Under the pieces are notes generated by a model, which worked only from the letters and a program-made list of their open reading frames with translations, was not told the origin of the DNA and ran no database searches. Positions 61,134 to 64,000 of a DNA stretch of 64,000 bases are shown here, one piece after another. Made by a program: the position numbers and the translations under genes. This DNA is from Actinoplanes sp. NBRC 103695 (GTDB lineage Bacteria; Actinomycetota; Actinomycetes; Mycobacteriales; Micromonosporaceae): NCBI RefSeq assembly GCF_030269485.1, contig NZ_BSTL01000037.1, positions 21,993 through 85,992 on the forward strand, written 5' to 3'. Every line of letters begins with the position of its first letter. Positions within the stretch are counted from its first letter, which is position 1.

Positions 61134-61512
61134 ATGCAGAGCGCCGAAACGGTATTGGATGTCCTGCGTGAGCGCGGCAGGCGTGGTCTGCCGTGTAATG
61201 ATTTGTTTCGACAGCTTTTCAACCCGAGTCTGTACCTGATGGCCTACGGACGTCTGTACTCCAACCACGGAGCGATGACGCCCGGGGTCGACGGGGAGAC
61301 CGTGGACAGCATGTCCTTGAGCAAGATCGACCGCGTCATCGACGCGATGCGCCACGAACGCTACCGCTTCTTGCCCGCCCGGCGGGTCTATATCCCCAAG
61401 AAGAAGGGGACGAAGAAACGACCGCTGGGACTGCCGTCATGGACGGACAAACTCGTCGGGGAAGTAGTCCGTCTGCTGTTGGAGGCGTACTACGAACCAC
61501 GATTCTCCGCTA
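61134..61512 (+). pseudogene. Group II intron reverse transcriptase/maturase, N-terminal fragment
   Basis: VLRERGRRGLPCNDLFRQLF, GAMTPGVDGETVDSMSLSKI, YRFLPARRVYIPKKKGTKKR and PLGLPSWTDKLVGEVVRLLL form RT block 0-1 of an intron-encoded protein. Homology ends at EAYYEPRFS. The expected next block (H-G-F-R-P) and the catalytic Y-A-D-D are lost at the junction with the LysR gene. About 125 of roughly 450-600 residues remain. Confidence 0.9.
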
Positions 61513-61521
61513 CCGCTGGGT

Positions 61522-62352
61522 CTACCAGGTGGCCAGTCTGACGAGCGCGGCGACCTCCCGCGACCGGCTCCGAGACGGCCAGACGAGGTGCGTCGTGATC
61601 GGCGGGGCATCGGTCATCAGGACCGAGACGACGCCGCTGGTCAGGGACGGGCGGGCCGACTCGGGCAGGACGGCGCAGGCGCGGCCGAGTGCGATCAGTT
61701 GGAACAGCTCCGTCGCGTCGCGGATGGCCGGCCCTGGGCCGTCCGGATAGGTGCCGTCGGCGAGCGGCCAGCGGGGTCGCGGCAACCCGGGAAGCTCGTC
61801 CGAGGTCAGCGTGGCCCGGGCAGCCAACGGATGACCGACAGGCAGGACCGCCATCTGACCCTCGACGGCGATCACCTCGTGTTCGAGGCCGGTTGCGGAG
61901 TAACACCGCTCCTGCAGGACAGCGACGTCGGCACGTCCGTCGCGCAGCATCTGCTCCGGCTCGGCGCCCCCGGGCTGGACCAGGGCCACCTCGACGGTGA
62001 CCGCGTCCGGCTCGGCGGCGTACGCGTCGAGCAGCTGCGCCAGCAAGTCGACGGCGACCCCGGCCCGGGTGACCAGCATCAGGCCGGTCCGTTCTCCAGC
62101 CCGGCGGGTGCGGCGGGCGGCTGCTTCCACCGCGTCCAAGGCGTTGCGGCCCTCATGCAACAGCACCGAGCCGGCTCGGGTGAGGGCGACCGTACGGCCG
62201 GTGCGCTCGAACAGCTTTGTGCCGAGGTGACGCTCGATCTTCTGCACGGTCCGGGTCAGTGCCGGTTGCGCGATGCCAAGCCGCTTGGCTGCCCGCCCGT
62301 AGTTCGACTCCTCGGCGACAGCGACGAAGTACCGCAGTTCACGCGTCTCCAC
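61522..62352 (-). CDS. LysR-family transcriptional regulator
   Basis: 276 aa from the GTG at 62352; the frame to 62436 extends into the SDR promoter and is not needed. HTH LRYFVAVAEESNYGRAAKRL and IAQPALTRTVQKIERHLG, then an effector domain with VAVLQERCYS and MAVLPVGHPLA. Its end, LVRLATW, is close to the intron junction but looks complete. Divergent from the SDR gene, its likely target. Confidence 0.9.
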   Translation of the reverse strand: METRELRYFVAVAEESNYGRAAKRLGIAQPALTRTVQKIERHLGTKLFERTGRTVALTRAGSVLLHEGRNALDAVEAAARRTRRAGERTGLMLVTRAGVAVDLLAQLLDAYAAEPDAVTVEVALVQPGGAEPEQMLRDGRADVAVLQERCYSATGLEHEVIAVEGQMAVLPVGHPLAARATLTSDELPGLPRPRWPLADGTYPDGPGPAIRDATELFQLIALGRACAVLPESARPSLTSGVVSVLMTDAPPITTHLVWPSRSRSREVAALVRLATW

Positions 62353-62404
62353 GGCGGCGACTCTACCTGCGATTGATAACCGCGCGGCATTGGTTGGCTG
62401 CTCT

Positions 62405-62423
62405 GCTGGCATTGGATGCCAGC
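62405..62423. promoter_or_regulatory. Inverted repeat between LysR and SDR genes
   Basis: GCTGGCAT-TGG-ATGCCAGC, eight-base perfect arms, containing the T-N11-A pattern of LysR sites. It lies 53 bases from each of the two divergent start codons. Confidence 0.55.
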
Positions 62424-62475
62424 TGATGCGACGCAACGATAAGGCGTCACCTTCGCTCGATGGGAGTTACAAATC

Positions 62476-63255
62476 ATGAATCTGGAGCTGAAGGGCAAAC
62501 GTGTCCTCGTCACCGGCGCCAGCAAGGGCCTGGGCCTCGGCATCGTCAAGGCCTTCCTCGCCGAGGGCGCCACGGTAGTCGCCGTCGCCCGGCACAGCAC
62601 CCCCGAGCTCGACGCCACCGAGGCCACCTTCATCGCCGCTGACCTTTCCGACCCGGACGGGCCACGGCAGATGGTTCGCGCGGCCGGCCCCCACCTCGAC
62701 GTCCTCGTCAACAATGTCGGCGGCGGCAACCCGCCGGCCGCCGCCTTCGACGATCCCCTCGACGGAGACGACGAAGTCTGGGCGGACCTGTTCGCGCTGA
62801 ACCTGTCCGCGGCCGTGCGTACGATCCGCGCCGCGTTGCCGGCACTGACGCAGGCACGCGGGGCCATCGTCAACATCAGCTCGGACGCTGCGTTGCGGCC
62901 CGGCGCGGCTCCTATGCCGTACGCCGCCGCGAAGGCAGCCCTCAATTCGTTGTCGCGGGGGCTGGCGGAGAAGTTGGCACCTCAGGGCGTCCGGGTCAAT
63001 ACCGTCACCCCCTCCGGGGTACGCGGTTACAGCCAGGAGGGTCCGGATGGCTACGTCGCCAACCTTGCGAAACATTTGGGCATGGAGCACAGCGCCCTGC
63101 TCGAAGTACTGCCGTCCCAGGGCGGCATGCTGACAGGCAGGCTGGCCGAGCCGGAGGAGGTAGCCCCTGCGGTGCTGTTACTCGCCTCCCCGGTCTGCTC
63201 GAGTGCGATCGGCGAGAACTGGACCGTGACGGCAGGCGCGGTGAAAGCCGTCTGA
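62476..63255 (+). CDS. Short-chain dehydrogenase/reductase
   Basis: 259 aa, GGGAG upstream of the ATG. Classical SDR: cofactor motif VTGASKGLGLG (13-23), NNVGGGN, catalytic Ser in NISSDAAL and Tyr-x3-Lys in PYAAAKAALN. Arg near position 38 (VAVARHS) favours NADPH. The C-terminus keeps the family's V-T-A-G end. Divergent from a LysR regulator; substrate unknown. Confidence 0.92.
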   Translation: MNLELKGKRVLVTGASKGLGLGIVKAFLAEGATVVAVARHSTPELDATEATFIAADLSDPDGPRQMVRAAGPHLDVLVNNVGGGNPPAAAFDDPLDGDDEVWADLFALNLSAAVRTIRAALPALTQARGAIVNISSDAALRPGAAPMPYAAAKAALNSLSRGLAEKLAPQGVRVNTVTPSGVRGYSQEGPDGYVANLAKHLGMEHSALLEVLPSQGGMLTGRLAEPEEVAPAVLLLASPVCSSAIGENWTVTAGAVKAV

Positions 63256-63556
63256 CGCACGAAGGGTGGGCTATGACCAGCTGGTAGCGAGTACCTGGTT
63301 CTTGTCCTTTTGGGGCATGGCCCACCCGCTCGAAGGTGGAAGGGCACCCGACCTCTTATCCATGAGGTGGAGCACTTACCTCAGCGCATGTGCGGAACCG
63401 CCGCAGCAATCGGTTCGTCTGTGCGTGCACTCACATCGGCATGACCGCGTGCGGCCCCACTTGGACGGCGTCCCGGGGCTTCCCGCCGATGTGCTGTGAC
63501 GACTGTGAAGGAGGAGACATTTTGTGGGCGGACGACGCTGGCTGTGGCATCTGTCC
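63256..63556. other. Intergenic, no gene recognised
   Basis: Short overlapping frames only; none shows a family pattern. Lies between the SDR gene and a convergent small ORF next to an IS end, so it may be rearranged DNA. Confidence 0.4.
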
Positions 63557-63859
63557 TCAGGCGTTGCTGCGAGCTCGGCGTATCAGGGCAGTGCCCTCGG
63601 CGTCGGTCGACCATAATGAAGCGCGCAGGTCTGACAGGGGTAGCAGTTGCTGGACCATGTCCCCCAGTGCGGCAACGTCCGGTGAAGAAATCCACCAGTC
63701 GCATTGTCCCGGAGCGTCCCAAATCATGATCTTGACGTCTCGTCGCTCGAAACGGTGGACAGTGTGACCTGGCCAGCCCATCGTCGATGGCTTTTGCCTG
63801 TACCACTGTATGAGCTGGCTGAGCGAGGCTGTATCCAGTTCAGCGGCCTGAGCCTGCAC
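63557..63859 (-). CDS. Small protein of unknown function
   Basis: 100 aa from a GTG at 63859. Believable soluble protein composition (LSQLIQWYRQKPSTMGWPGH, VKIMIWDAPGQCDWWISS, MVQQLLPLSDLRAS) but no recognised family. The ribosome site is weak and the IS end begins 33 bases upstream, so it could be the 3' part of a gene cut by the insertion. Confidence 0.45.
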   Translation of the reverse strand: MQAQAAELDTASLSQLIQWYRQKPSTMGWPGHTVHRFERRDVKIMIWDAPGQCDWWISSPDVAALGDMVQQLLPLSDLRASLWSTDAEGTALIRRARSNA

Positions 63860-63892
63860 CAGCAGCCCAGAAGCTAGAGCGCATCTGACGGA

Positions 63893-64000
63893 TCATGGTC
63901 GGCTCCGGTCGGGTTTGGCGCGGAGCCAGATCATGATCGAGGCGATGGTTACCGTTGCCTCGTAACGGTTTTTCAGCTTGTCGTACCTGGTCGCGACGGC
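63893..64000 (-). mobile_element. IS5-type transposase C-terminal end, continues off the window
   Basis: The frame AVATRYDKLKNRYEATVTIA followed by SIMIWLRAKPDRSRP and a stop is the conserved end of IS5-family transposases (R-Y-D-K-L ... I-x-x-W-L). The rest lies beyond position 64000, so intactness cannot be judged. The element end should be within 63860-63892. Confidence 0.75.

Overview
The window is high-GC DNA with GTG/ATG starts, long four-base stop/start overlaps and secreted subtilases. It looks like a chromosome segment of a filamentous actinomycete. Micromonosporaceae (Actinoplanes-like) is my best guess from general gene style, not a proven assignment. No tRNA, rRNA or CRISPR array was seen.

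Left region (1-14,020, all minus strand) is one tightly coupled operon. Two giant synthases resemble polyunsaturated-fatty-acid (Pfa)/heterocyst-glycolipid-type iterative PKSs. They are followed by a free acyl carrier protein, an alpha/beta hydrolase, a PAPS sulfotransferase and a secreted protein that runs off the window. The ACP-hydrolase-sulfotransferase trio matches, as separate genes, the ACP-ST-TE decarboxylating terminator of curacin (CurM) and cyanobacterial olefin synthase. The hydrolase carries a Glu 24 residues after its nucleophile Ser and lacks the usual Asp, which fits CurM TE. This is the best candidate for an undescribed system: a Pfa-like synthase releasing a terminal alkene/polyene.

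14.0-33.1 kb: a secreted proteinase K-like protease, a large LuxR regulator (AAA-type), a small membrane protein, a PhyH dioxygenase, a BON protein, a UvrA paralogue and two tandem ~1,045-residue subtilases. Between them lies gene debris: IS701 and IS5 fragments, GGDEF, response regulator, histidine kinase, SpoIIE phosphatase, hemerythrin, SnoaL/NTF2 and helicase remnants.

33.5-36.4 kb: a LacI-type regulator divergent from a Gfo/Idh/MocA oxidoreductase and a xylose-isomerase-like TIM barrel, with two identical operator palindromes exactly 60 bp apart.

36.4-54.9 kb: a catabolic island. A branched-chain-amino-acid-type ABC transporter (with a fused LivM-LivG), a ThDP enzyme and an aldehyde dehydrogenase form one minus-strand operon. 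This is divergent from an IclR regulator and a class III CoA-transferase. Further on come a truncated shikimate dehydrogenase, a ThuA-domain protein, a citryl-CoA-lyase-like protein, a three-domain 3-dehydroshikimate dehydratase/HPPD-like protein and a PQQ-type dehydrogenase with a cupredoxin-like tail. A shared GGTCCGC/GCGGTCC motif sits in all three promoter regions and suggests one IclR regulon, plausibly for quinate/shikimate-type hydroaromatic acids.

54.9-64.0 kb: small membrane/Tat-exported proteins, a TauE-type permease, a LysR/SDR pair, and more mobile-element damage: an IS5 remnant, a multiply broken gene, a 3'-truncated group II intron, and an IS5-type transposase end at the right edge.
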